64,000 bases of DNA from Flavipsychrobacter sp. (GTDB taxonomy: Bacteria > Bacteroidota > Bacteroidia > Chitinophagales > Chitinophagaceae), in assembly GCA_021155965.1 (NCBI GenBank), contig JAJNBJ010000014.1, positions 55,483 to 119,482 of the forward strand, read 5' to 3'. A program made the translations under genes and the position numbers. Every line of letters starts with the position of its first letter. Position 1 is the first letter of the stretch. The notes under the pieces were generated by a model that had not been told where the DNA came from, did not search any database, and saw nothing but the letters and a program-made list of their open reading frames with translations. This document shows, in pieces, positions 39,716 through 47,721 of this stretch.

Positions 39716-41563
39716 ATGAAAACTACACTTACTTTTTTATTGAGCATTCTGCTCCTCACTGCATACGGCAAAAATGCGACCTACGAAAAGCTTTGCGATG
39801 TAAACAAATGCTGGCGTGAGCAGAAGGATGTTGCTGCTAATGTACTACCTCTGCTGCCATCGCAGAATGGACGGGAATGGATCAGAACCCACCTTGCACT
39901 GGTGGAAAGTGTACTGCGAAACAGAAATACGGATAACCTTAGCGCAACAGCAAAGCAAAACAGGAAACAGTGCCTCGATCATTTGCATGAGTACATGCTT
40001 GCGGGCCGTTTTCCTATTAATGAAGATTATACATATCGTACGCCTATCTTCATAGATAAGCACGATAACTTTTGTGCGGTTGGTTACCTCGTTAAGGCAT
40101 CCGGTAACGAACATATCTCACGCAAAATAGCAGCCAATACCAATCTCGCTTACGTGCGCGATATGAATTATCCAGAGCTGGACGCCTGGGCAAAACAAAA
40201 TGGGTTTACTGTAGATGAGCTTGCCTGGATACAGCCGGGGTATGCCCCTGCTACCTTTTCAACACCTATTGGAAGTGGTGTTGATGGAGAAGTGAATGAA
40301 TTATATGTAGATGGTACAAATAAGCTTTTTGTGGGCGGAAGTTTTATTAATGCTGGCGGTACTATAGCAAATAACATTGCTTATATTACTGTAAGCGGGA
40401 GTGCATATACATGGCATAGTATGGGCGCAGGGATAAGCGGCAGGGTAAATGCTATTACAAGCTTTGGCGGCAATATTTTTGCAGGAGGGTATTTCAGTAT
40501 GGCTGGTGGCAGTTCAGTCGATAATGTAGCTTATTGGGATGGAAGTGCCTGGCATGCTGCAGGCTGTATATTAGGGACAGTAAACGACTTGCTTGTTTTT
40601 GGCGGTGAATTATATGCCGCAGGGCAATTTGATGTTTGTGGAACACCCAACGTCAATTTTGCCAAATGGAATGGAAGCGCATGGCAACCAATAACAGGGT
40701 TGACCGGAAGGGTGAACACCATGGAAGTTATGGGAACATCTTTGTTGCTCGGTGGCGCCATCGTATATAGCGGATTGCCCGTAAATGCTATCAAATGGAA
40801 TGCCACCGCAGGCTTTCAGACATTTACGAACAGTATAAATAATGAAGTAAAAGATTTTGAATTTTATGGTGGAGACTGTTATGCAGCTTGCAAACATACG
40901 TACCCTACAGACTCGGTAAATATGTTCCTCCGGCTATTAGGTAATACCTGGTACCAGGGATTTGCAGATAGTAATTATATGCTCAATTTTCATCCGCCAT
41001 ATTATGATATAGCAGCGAAGAGGTCATTTAATACACTATGTGTAGAAGGTAGCTATTTGAATATGGGTGGGCAATTTGCTTTTGCGCCTATGATCGGAAC
41101 TGGGGCAAATAATGTATTTCACATGGGTTATCCCGGCATGTATGGAACTACAAGCTGGTTTATAGTCGACAGTGCTGTAAATAAAATGGTTTTGTTTAAT
41201 GATAACCTGGTTGCGGGAGGGAAATTTAAGAAAGGTTATTCCGACCATTACACACATTCTACACTTAATGGTATCGCACGTAGGAGTGCCGCGGAACTTT
41301 CTGCAATGCAAACATTAAGCAGCAAAACGCTTAAGGTATATCCAAACCCGCTCAATCAAAATAACGAGTTGGTTGTTGAAAATAATTTCAACGCGACCCA
41401 TTTTGTCCTAAGGGATTTAACTGGCAGGCTTGTAGCCGAACGTGACCTTACAGATGAGACCAGGCAGAAAATATCGCTGCCGGTGTTGTCGGCCGGAACA
41501 TACACCGCTGAGTTTTTGACCAATGGCGGTGCTTACATATATAGGAGATTATGTGTGGAGTAG
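39716..41563 (+). CDS. secreted beta-propeller-like protein with T9SS type A sorting domain
   Basis: A 615-residue exported protein. ATG 39716 (or 39710) gives signal MKTTLTFLLSILLLTAYG. Residues 20-165 form an alpha-helical domain found at the start of several Bacteroidota cargo proteins (RTPIFIDKHDNFCAVGYLVK). From 180 to about 520 there are repeats with GSAW and LFVGGSF, FAGGYFS, YAAGQFD-type ends, suggesting a beta-propeller. The C-terminal sorting domain is LKVYPNPLNQNNELVVENNF, FVLRDLTGRLVAERDL, and LSAGTYTAEFL. The function of the propeller is unknown. No PorP/SprF partner is adjacent, as expected for type A domains. Confidence 0.87.
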   Translation: MKTTLTFLLSILLLTAYGKNATYEKLCDVNKCWREQKDVAANVLPLLPSQNGREWIRTHLALVESVLRNRNTDNLSATAKQNRKQCLDHLHEYMLAGRFPINEDYTYRTPIFIDKHDNFCAVGYLVKASGNEHISRKIAANTNLAYVRDMNYPELDAWAKQNGFTVDELAWIQPGYAPATFSTPIGSGVDGEVNELYVDGTNKLFVGGSFINAGGTIANNIAYITVSGSAYTWHSMGAGISGRVNAITSFGGNIFAGGYFSMAGGSSVDNVAYWDGSAWHAAGCILGTVNDLLVFGGELYAAGQFDVCGTPNVNFAKWNGSAWQPITGLTGRVNTMEVMGTSLLLGGAIVYSGLPVNAIKWNATAGFQTFTNSINNEVKDFEFYGGDCYAACKHTYPTDSVNMFLRLLGNTWYQGFADSNYMLNFHPPYYDIAAKRSFNTLCVEGSYLNMGGQFAFAPMIGTGANNVFHMGYPGMYGTTSWFIVDSAVNKMVLFNDNLVAGGKFKKGYSDHYTHSTLNGIARRSAAELSAMQTLSSKTLKVYPNPLNQNNELVVENNFNATHFVLRDLTGRLVAERDLTDETRQKISLPVLSAGTYTAEFLTNGGAYIYRRLCVE

Positions 41564-41730
41564 TTTGTTGCGAACTAGCTTCGCGTTGTGTGCTTGCTGG
41601 GGCCCGGTGGCATCAGGGTACGAGCTGAATTTCTTGTTTTCTGCCCCGTTTTTTCACAAAAAATTTTTCAATACAAAAAATGTCAAAAACCGCCCCAACC
41701 CGCTCCCACGGCGCAAACTATTTTCCGTCA

Positions 41731-41771
41731 CGGTACAGTTTCAGTACCGCCACGGTACAGTTTTAGTACCG
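41731..41771 (+). repeat. tandem pair of CGGTAC-GTACCG inverted repeats
   Basis: CGGTAC-AGTTTCA-GTACCG (41731-41749) is followed after 3 nt by CGGTAC-AGTTTTA-GTACCG (41753-41771). The 22-bp step equals about two helical turns, so dimer-binding operators on one DNA face are plausible. Confidence 0.7.
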
Positions 41772-41892
41772 TCAAGGATTCTTAATTTTTTTCGCAAAAA
41801 ATTCATACAGAACTTTACATCGTTAATAAAATTTTTGTCAAAGAAATGCAATACAGGTTAAAACATATTCAGGCACATTTTTAAAAAAGCAG

Positions 41893-41987
41893 GGTATAAT
41901 TATACCTAAACAGGGTATAATTATACCTTTTGGGGGTATAAATATACCCTTTTATACCCCTTTATACCTTATGATAAAACACATAAA
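41893..41987. repeat. phased GGTATA palindrome array, left copy of a long-range inverted repeat
   Basis: GGTATAATTATACC occurs at 41893-41906 and 41914-41927, and GGGTATA-AA-TATACCC at 41934-41949. These three start exactly 21 bp apart. Two more TATACC half-sites follow at 10-bp steps (41953, 41963). Positions 41943-41987 are the exact reverse complement of 63770-63814. Confidence 0.85.
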
Positions 41988-42067
41988 GGATTGTTGCTTT
42001 TAAAATAAATGACACGTCGGCATGGTAGTAACGAAGAAGGCGAGTTTTTAGATTAGGGATTATTTCT

Positions 42068-42075
42068 TACCTTTG
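42068..42075 (+). promoter_or_regulatory. -7 element of the tRNA-His gene
   Basis: TACCTTTG lies 14 nt before the tRNA; no TTG -33 is at the expected distance. Confidence 0.55.
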
Positions 42076-42089
42076 TCACCCCAAAACAT

Positions 42090-42164
42090 GGAGGTTGTAG
42101 CTCAGCTGGTTAGAGCATCAGATTGTGGTTCTGAGGGTCGGGGGTTCGAACCCCCTCATCCTCC
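42090..42164 (+). tRNA. tRNA-His (anticodon GUG)
   Basis: The cloverleaf folds with the extra G-1 paired to C73, the acceptor GAGGTTG/CATCCTC (one U:U mismatch), D-stem GCTC/GAGC, anticodon stem TCAGA/TCTGA around loop TTGTGGT, and T-arm GGGGG-TTCGAAC-CCCCT. The encoded G-1 and GTG anticodon define tRNA-His. CCA is not encoded. A terminator follows 20 nt downstream. Confidence 0.95.
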
Positions 42165-42183
42165 CTTAAAATTTGTTGATAAA

Positions 42184-42210
42184 AAGTCCCGTTTATGCGG
42201 GGCTTTTTTT
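42184..42210 (+). terminator. terminator of the tRNA-His transcript
   Basis: AAGTCCCG (42184-42191) pairs with CGGGGCTT (42198-42205, one G-U) around a 6-nt loop and is followed by a T-run to 42210. Confidence 0.8.
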
Positions 42211-42232
42211 ATTTTTCAGCTTTGAAACGCTG

Positions 42233-42240
42233 TATCTTTG
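42233..42240 (+). promoter_or_regulatory. -7 element of the DUF3127 gene
   Basis: TATCTTTG matches TAnnTTTG, 31 nt before ATG 42272. It shows that the longer open frame starting at 42173 is not the true start. Confidence 0.5.
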
Positions 42241-42271
42241 TTTATTATTTTATAAATTAAATTGTACTAAT

Positions 42272-42700
42272 ATGAGCTTTGAAGTAACAGGCAAACTGAT
42301 CGCAAAATTTGAGACACAACAGGTGAGCGACAAATTCAAGAAGAGGGAATTTGTTATAGAACTGGCAGAAGAGATCAACGGTAATATCTACACAAATTTT
42401 GCCAAAATGCAGTTGGTGCAGGCCAAATGCGATATTATAGACCGCTTTAAAGAAGGAGACCAGGTAAAAGTAAGTTTCAACATAAAAGGTAACAAGTGGG
42501 AGCGCGATGGCAAGGTAAACTACATCACCAACCTGGACGCATGGCGTATAGAAGCCGCTTCTGCAACACAAGGCAGCAACCAATCCAGCGCACCGGTATA
42601 TAACAATAACGGTGGTGGCAACAACGGAAGCACAAATAATTTCAGCGGGACACCAAACTACAACCCATCCCCTGAAACTATTGACGACCTTCCATTCTAA
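42272..42700 (+). CDS. DUF3127 protein, OB-fold with SSB-like acidic tail
   Basis: A 142-residue protein. ATG 42272 is chosen since upstream codons overlap the tRNA terminator and -7 box. Residues 1-92 (MSFEVTGKLIAKF, KREFVIELAEEINGNIY, FKEGDQVKVSFNIKGNKWER, NYITNLDAWRIE) are DUF3127 and resemble the strand order of an SSB OB-fold. A Ser/Asn/Gly/Gln-rich flexible linker follows (about 95-133) and the protein ends PSPETIDDLPF. The DDLPF tip matches the SSB tail that recruits RecO, PriA and other repair proteins. DUF3127 itself is uncharacterised; DNA binding is inference. Confidence 0.85.
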   Translation: MSFEVTGKLIAKFETQQVSDKFKKREFVIELAEEINGNIYTNFAKMQLVQAKCDIIDRFKEGDQVKVSFNIKGNKWERDGKVNYITNLDAWRIEAASATQGSNQSSAPVYNNNGGGNNGSTNNFSGTPNYNPSPETIDDLPF

Positions 42701-42715
42701 ACCAAACAAAAACAT

Positions 42716-44356
42716 ATGGTTCGCAGCCGCTTAGTGCGCAACAGTATCCTTATAGTTATTGCGATAGCGTTTTTCAGTGCATGTAATAAGGTGCCTGATC
42801 ACGCACGCTATATACCAGGGGATGCAATAATGGTAACAGGTATCAACCTCAGGTCCTTCAGCAAAAAAATTGCCTGGAATGTAATTACCGGCAGCAAGCT
42901 GTATAAGGAAATGCAGGCAAGGATACCCGAGCAAAACGCCAAAGACGCTTTGAGCGGTATACAAGAGGCCGGGCTCGATTTTACCAACACTATATATGTT
43001 TATCTAAAGCCCGATAACAGGTATCCCGACGGAGAAAAGATGGTTGGTTTGGTGCCGCTGTCGGATGCTGATAAATGGGAAGCATACGTAAAGAAAGCCT
43101 TTCCCGAAGTGGCAATTAATGCAATTGGCGACAGGAAGGAAGCACGCCTTTCGTCAGGTTTGTACGTAGGATGGGACAAACACCTCATGGTTGCCATAAA
43201 CGCAGGCACAATGTATCCCGGTTCTGTTACACCACCTATGGATCAGCCGACCATATCTGCCGAAATAGGAAATGCCTTTAAAGCCAGTGATGAGAACACA
43301 ATGGCTGGCAACAAGTACTTTGCCAAGCTTGAGAAAGAAGGCCACGACATATCGTTCTTCATTAACTATGAGCAGATGATGAACCAGGTGAATATTCCTA
43401 TAACAGGAGATCTGAGTATGTCGCTGGCTGGCAGCATGTGGAAAAATTCTGCTTTTACTACAGGCCTGGACTTTGTTAAGGGTAAAATAACTGCCGATAT
43501 GCATTATTACTTATCGGATGAGATGAAGCAGATAGGCACTGAGCTGGGCAGTTCTAATGCCGACAAGGATATGATAGACAGGCTGCCCACAAAAAACATG
43601 GATATGATGGTTGCCGTACACTTGTCGCCAAAAGGTATAAAAGCCTTATTGGAAAAGATGAATGTGCTGGGCCCTGTTGATGAAGGCTTAAAATCGCAAG
43701 GTATGAGCGCAGACGGTGTACTGGATGCTTTTACCGGAGACATGGCGTTTATGATGAATGATTTCAGCCTGCAAAGCGAAAATGTGGTCGACACATTTAT
43801 GAGCAAGCCCATTGTTCATCCTGAGCAACATACTAACCTTTCCATGACCTATGTAATAAAGCTGAACAAAAAAGAGAACTTAAATAAGATAGTGAAGCTG
43901 GCAGAGGAGTTTGGGTTGCAGAAAGAAGGGAACGGGCATGTAATTCCGATAGATGGTACGAACTCTGTGCATATATTAATGGACAACCAATACCTGGTAG
44001 CTTCAAATAAAATGGAGTATGCTACTGGTTTTTTGGCAGGGAAATTTAAGGAGGAGAAAAAACCGGGAGCAGTGTCTTCAATTATAAAAGGGAACCCCTG
44101 GGCTTTTTATTTCGATGTGCAGCAGTTTTGCAGGGATATAGACCCTGCAATTACCCGGTCGCGAGAGGATTCGCTGATGATCCTGGAAAGTAAAAAACTG
44201 CTGAAGGATATCTCGCTTACTGGCGGTGCATTTAAAAATGATGCTTTTGAATACCACCTGGATATTAATTTCCTCAATACCGAGGAAAACAGCATCCTCA
44301 CATTGATGGATTACAGTATGAGAATGACGGAAGCCAATAAAACAGAGGTTAATTAA
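42716..44356 (+). CDS. DUF4836 family lipoprotein
   Basis: A 546-residue lipoprotein (signal ending FFSAC, Cys23) of the Bacteroidota-specific DUF4836 family. It shows the typical start CNKVPDHARYIPGDAIMVTG and INLRSFSKKIAW, LVPLSDADKWEAYVKK in the first third, and repeated MAVHLSPKG / MAFMMNDF blocks. The protein is built of similar alpha/beta segments that look internally duplicated. Function is unknown; the family is periplasmic or outer-membrane associated. It follows DUF3127 by 15 nt and the two are probably cotranscribed, although their roles have no evident link. Confidence 0.85.
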   Translation: MVRSRLVRNSILIVIAIAFFSACNKVPDHARYIPGDAIMVTGINLRSFSKKIAWNVITGSKLYKEMQARIPEQNAKDALSGIQEAGLDFTNTIYVYLKPDNRYPDGEKMVGLVPLSDADKWEAYVKKAFPEVAINAIGDRKEARLSSGLYVGWDKHLMVAINAGTMYPGSVTPPMDQPTISAEIGNAFKASDENTMAGNKYFAKLEKEGHDISFFINYEQMMNQVNIPITGDLSMSLAGSMWKNSAFTTGLDFVKGKITADMHYYLSDEMKQIGTELGSSNADKDMIDRLPTKNMDMMVAVHLSPKGIKALLEKMNVLGPVDEGLKSQGMSADGVLDAFTGDMAFMMNDFSLQSENVVDTFMSKPIVHPEQHTNLSMTYVIKLNKKENLNKIVKLAEEFGLQKEGNGHVIPIDGTNSVHILMDNQYLVASNKMEYATGFLAGKFKEEKKPGAVSSIIKGNPWAFYFDVQQFCRDIDPAITRSREDSLMILESKKLLKDISLTGGAFKNDAFEYHLDINFLNTEENSILTLMDYSMRMTEANKTEVN

Positions 44357-44484
44357 CTGGCTGAAAACAATTTAAGCCCTCATTTTACCAACCATTTGCT
44401 AGTATATTACGTCTTTCTGATTAAATTTGTAACAGTTAACCTTTGAACTTTAGTTTTTTTTAATAACTTAGTAAAAAAATTTAG

Positions 44485-45705
44485 ATGCGGAAGTCGTTCC
44501 TGTATTTGACGCTTGGTTTCGTAGCTGCGGCATTTGTAACTATATATAGCTGTACGAAGAGGGTAAATGGTATTAATAATGACCAGGTTATTGAAACTCC
44601 TTATGGTTTATTCTTTTCAGATACTGCAGGTAACCTGTTTGTGACCAACGATGGCAAGACAGTAAAAACCATATTTAAAGCAGACGGTTTCCCATGCCGG
44701 GCTATCTGTACCGACAATGGCAATATACTGTGGCCTAAAAAAAACTTATATATCAGCACAAATGGTGTAAACTTTAATCATGCATACGATTCATTGACCA
44801 GCTACGACTTTATGGCTTGCAATGGTAAATGGCTGAACCTTAACCAATCAATGATCATAGATATCCCGGATTGGGGAAAGTCGTTCGTATGCTCTGATTA
44901 TCCATACACTCTGAATTACCTGGGCGTAGCATTTAGCTGGAACCAGGGCGGCATTCTCGGTTCATGGTGGATAGATCTTCCGGATACAGCTGTAGTAACC
45001 GGAGACCCGGTATCATTTGGCCTTTGGGGTAATCCCCCATACGTTATAAGAGTAACATCGTTTACCTTATTGAAAAACGGAACACTTTGTGGGTATGACG
45101 GCAGAAACAACAGGAATTTTTACAGAACGAAAACGACATTATGGAGCGAGTGTACAGGCAACCCGGATTCTGCAGTTGTGCCCGGTGTAGGCGATCCCCT
45201 GAACCATTCAGGCACCCCATTGCCGCATAGGATCCCCGCAGGAGACCCTCCGGGCTACGGATTTACAGCTCCTGTGGATACGACTGCATTCTATTCGTAC
45301 GGGCACTACAATAACCGGCTTATTGCTATCGATAATATAAATTGTAACGGCAATGGCGCATATTACAGCGATGATAATGGCAGGAACTGGCAGGCGTATA
45401 CCGGGTTGCCTAATAAACCGCTGCTATGTATCGCATCACCATTTGAAGAAATGTGCATGATCGGAACTGACTCTGCCGGACTTTATGTTCTGAACAACAA
45501 TACTGGCGTATGGGAGCAGCAGGTAGCCAATGGGTTGGATAAACACATTATTGTACGGAATATTGCCTTCAAGGAAAATATTTACAAGAATGGTTCCAGG
45601 AAAAAGTTCGTTTACCTTGCAACCAATAAGGGTTTGTACCAAAGTACAAATAACGGAAATAACTGGTCATTGACCATACCTGGCAACTTTGTAGCCGTGT
45701 ACTAA
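44485..45705 (+). CDS. lipoprotein with BNR/propeller-like repeats
   Basis: A 406-residue lipoprotein (signal to VTIYSC, Cys23). Repeats of the type GLFFSDTAGNLFVTNDGKTV, NLYISTNGVNFNHAYDSL, GAYYSDDNGRNWQAYTGL and GLYQSTNNGNNWSLTIPG carry the S-x-D-x-G-x-x-W Asp-box of BNR/sialidase-like beta-propellers. No sialidase active-site set is visible, so it is more likely a binding or structural propeller. TAAATTTG at 44422-44429 may be a -7 element. The stop overlaps the convergent S4 gene by 4 nt. Confidence 0.75.
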   Translation: MRKSFLYLTLGFVAAAFVTIYSCTKRVNGINNDQVIETPYGLFFSDTAGNLFVTNDGKTVKTIFKADGFPCRAICTDNGNILWPKKNLYISTNGVNFNHAYDSLTSYDFMACNGKWLNLNQSMIIDIPDWGKSFVCSDYPYTLNYLGVAFSWNQGGILGSWWIDLPDTAVVTGDPVSFGLWGNPPYVIRVTSFTLLKNGTLCGYDGRNNRNFYRTKTTLWSECTGNPDSAVVPGVGDPLNHSGTPLPHRIPAGDPPGYGFTAPVDTTAFYSYGHYNNRLIAIDNINCNGNGAYYSDDNGRNWQAYTGLPNKPLLCIASPFEEMCMIGTDSAGLYVLNNNTGVWEQQVANGLDKHIIVRNIAFKENIYKNGSRKKFVYLATNKGLYQSTNNGNNWSLTIPGNFVAVY

Positions 45706-46091
45706 CCTTCATCAGGGGTACCACCCAGGAAATTGTCCAGGTCTCTGCGCTGCTGTTTAGTAGGCCTGCCTGTTTTACTCATGCGTTTACCGGTATAGAA
45801 GCTGGTTGCTACCTGGTTTATCTTTTTGTCTTCTTCTGAGGTAAGGTCTGCATAATGTTTAATTGCCTCTTCGTATCCTGCGCGGTTGTGCAATAATCCC
45901 GTCACTTCTATCGTCCAGCGGCGGGCAGCGGTCTTTATTGTATAACGTTCACCTAATGCAACAGGCCTCGATGGCTTGACATTTGCACCATTCCATTTCA
46001 CTTTGCCCTCATTAACCGCATCCGCTGCCTGCGTACGCGTTTTGAAGATCCGGATCGCCCACAGATATTTATCCAGCCTGAGTTTTTCCAT
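45702..46091 (-). CDS. S4-domain RNA-binding protein (Hsp15-like)
   Basis: A 129-residue protein. The S4 domain lies at residues 3-60 (LRLDKYLWAIRIFKTRTQAA, then DAVNEGKVKWNGANVKPSRP). A basic tail follows, with KHYADLTSEEDKK and a Lys/Arg-rich end (KRMSKTGRPTKQQRRDLDNF). This matches Hsp15/RlbA-type proteins that bind stalled 50S subunits carrying nascent chains in E. coli. The Asp/Glu-rich GGTPDEG end is short. It is probably the second gene of a unit with the upstream GT-C gene, 21 nt away. Confidence 0.9.
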   Translation of the reverse strand: MEKLRLDKYLWAIRIFKTRTQAADAVNEGKVKWNGANVKPSRPVALGERYTIKTAARRWTIEVTGLLHNRAGYEEAIKHYADLTSEEDKKINQVATSFYTGKRMSKTGRPTKQQRRDLDNFLGGTPDEG

Positions 46092-46112
46092 AGTAAAAAA
46101 TTGAACAGAAGA

Positions 46113-47600
46113 TCACCGCAGTGAATAAAGTGTATATCCATCAGCTATGTCAACACTGTCAACAGGCCGGTGAATATTACGCAGGTACCTTTTAAAAAAA
46201 TCATCTTCAAACCCGTGCATAACAAGCATGTATTTAACCTGCATGGTGTCAAATATTTTCCCGTTCATTTCGTCAGAAACTTCCCAGGAAAAGCACATTG
46301 ATCTCTTATCTGTGAACAGGGTCAGCACCCTTGGCTTATTATAAACAACGATATCGTTGTCATTCACATGCCTGCGAATGTATTCGAATGCCATTAATTC
46401 CTTGGGCCGGGGAATTGTGCCTGCCGCCGGATGCAGTGTGATGTCTTTTATAAAACTATAACCCAGCAATACATACAGCACCGTACCTGCAATTATTGCC
46501 TTTTGGCTATTTACACTGAAAATAACAGGGATTATAGCATTCAGAGATACGTAACAATAGTAAAAGAGTATTGGCACCGCCGGTAAAAAATAACGGGGAT
46601 CATGTACCGGGTAATAGACCACCAGGACGCACATGATCATGAAAAAAATGTCCTCAAAAGCTATCCGTTCTTTGATGCTCATGACAAAGCCTGCCACACA
46701 CGATACTAATGCCATAGATTGCACAAAAAATATTGCACTTTTCAATATGCCATTGTCATTTCTGTAATAAAAGAATTGAATGATCGTGTTATGGAGGATA
46801 TGAAAATTATCTCTTCCCCATTTGTATATACCCTGGTTGAAAGCAAATTCCATGAACCATCCATAAAATGAGGTCGTATTCGCAGGTGTATAAAGAATTA
46901 CCTTGTCTATGAGCAGGTTCAGTATAACAACCCCCGCTATCAGGTATAATGAAGCAGGCGCTATTGATCCCCTGATCGCAAATTTCTTTTCCTTAATTGT
47001 GGTTTTCGCGAAAAAGAATAATAAATAAAGCGCTTCGCCCGCCAGAAGGAAAATAGCCTGCGACCGGATCTGTATTGCAGCAACAGCAAACACGATCAAC
47101 ATGAATATCCGTTTCCATGAAGTGGCCCCATCCCTGTAAGCAATGTAAAGAGTAGTAAACAGCATGCACGGAATATCTGATAATACATTCCCTTTAAGAT
47201 CAAGAAAATAGCCGCTATAGACTATAGCAACCGACAGGCATATAGCAATAGCTGAAGCGATATTTTTTCTCCTGAAATAGGTAAACAGCGCAAAAAGAAG
47301 ACATGTGGCGATCACAGAATTAAAATAGAACATCGCCTTAAAAGACAAACCCCATATCTTTACTATCGGGGCCAGCATCAGCGGAAAACCCGGGGGGTAT
47401 TGGGGCGGTGAATATATATTATTGTATTGATTAAAAACGTAGTTGGTTTGATAATACGGCTTACCGCTGGCTATGTTTTGTGCCTCTTTTATGTATAGTG
47501 CAAAGTCATCTCCCCAGCCGTGAAAATCATGTATATTGATGAAATACAGGGGAACAGACAACAAAAAAAGTAAAAACAGATATTTTTTTTGGAACGGCAA
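46113..47600 (-). CDS. GT-C family membrane glycosyltransferase (PMT/ArnT-like)
   Basis: A 495-residue polytopic protein. The N-terminal periplasmic loop after helix 1 has the acidic motif HGWGDDFALYIKEAQNIASG, typical of the catalytic Asp pair in GT39/GT83 polyprenyl-phosphate-sugar transferases. SPPQYPPGFPLMLAPI is a further family mark. About ten helices follow, then a small C-terminal soluble domain. It would transfer a sugar from a lipid carrier to a protein or lipid in the periplasm. The start is TTG 47600; the nearby ATG is out of frame. A second GT-C gene diverges from it 121 nt away. Confidence 0.82.
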   Translation of the reverse strand: MPFQKKYLFLLFLLSVPLYFINIHDFHGWGDDFALYIKEAQNIASGKPYYQTNYVFNQYNNIYSPPQYPPGFPLMLAPIVKIWGLSFKAMFYFNSVIATCLLFALFTYFRRKNIASAIAICLSVAIVYSGYFLDLKGNVLSDIPCMLFTTLYIAYRDGATSWKRIFMLIVFAVAAIQIRSQAIFLLAGEALYLLFFFAKTTIKEKKFAIRGSIAPASLYLIAGVVILNLLIDKVILYTPANTTSFYGWFMEFAFNQGIYKWGRDNFHILHNTIIQFFYYRNDNGILKSAIFFVQSMALVSCVAGFVMSIKERIAFEDIFFMIMCVLVVYYPVHDPRYFLPAVPILFYYCYVSLNAIIPVIFSVNSQKAIIAGTVLYVLLGYSFIKDITLHPAAGTIPRPKELMAFEYIRRHVNDNDIVVYNKPRVLTLFTDKRSMCFSWEVSDEMNGKIFDTMQVKYMLVMHGFEDDFFKRYLRNIHRPVDSVDIADGYTLYSLR

Positions 47601-47721
47601 ATGCCATATTATTTGCTTAAAAGTATCAAATTAAAAATTAACGATAAAATTTTATCTCGTTATTTTTCTTTGCCGGGAAACGCTTATTCTAGTGAACATA
47701 AAAATTTGAGTTTGTTAATAC

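Larger units (their letters stand above)
41564..42067. other. 500-bp repeat-rich non-coding region
   Basis: No credible gene lies here. The left half contains runs of T/A and a C-rich block; the middle holds two tandem CGGTAC hairpins (41731-41771), and the right half the GGTATA palindrome array (41893-41987). The organisation suggests a regulatory or structural site rather than degraded coding sequence. Confidence 0.5.

Noticed and set aside
42173..42271. N-terminal extension of the DUF3127 protein
   Set aside because: The extension is encoded by the tRNA terminator hairpin and the -7 element; the family begins at MSFEVTGK.
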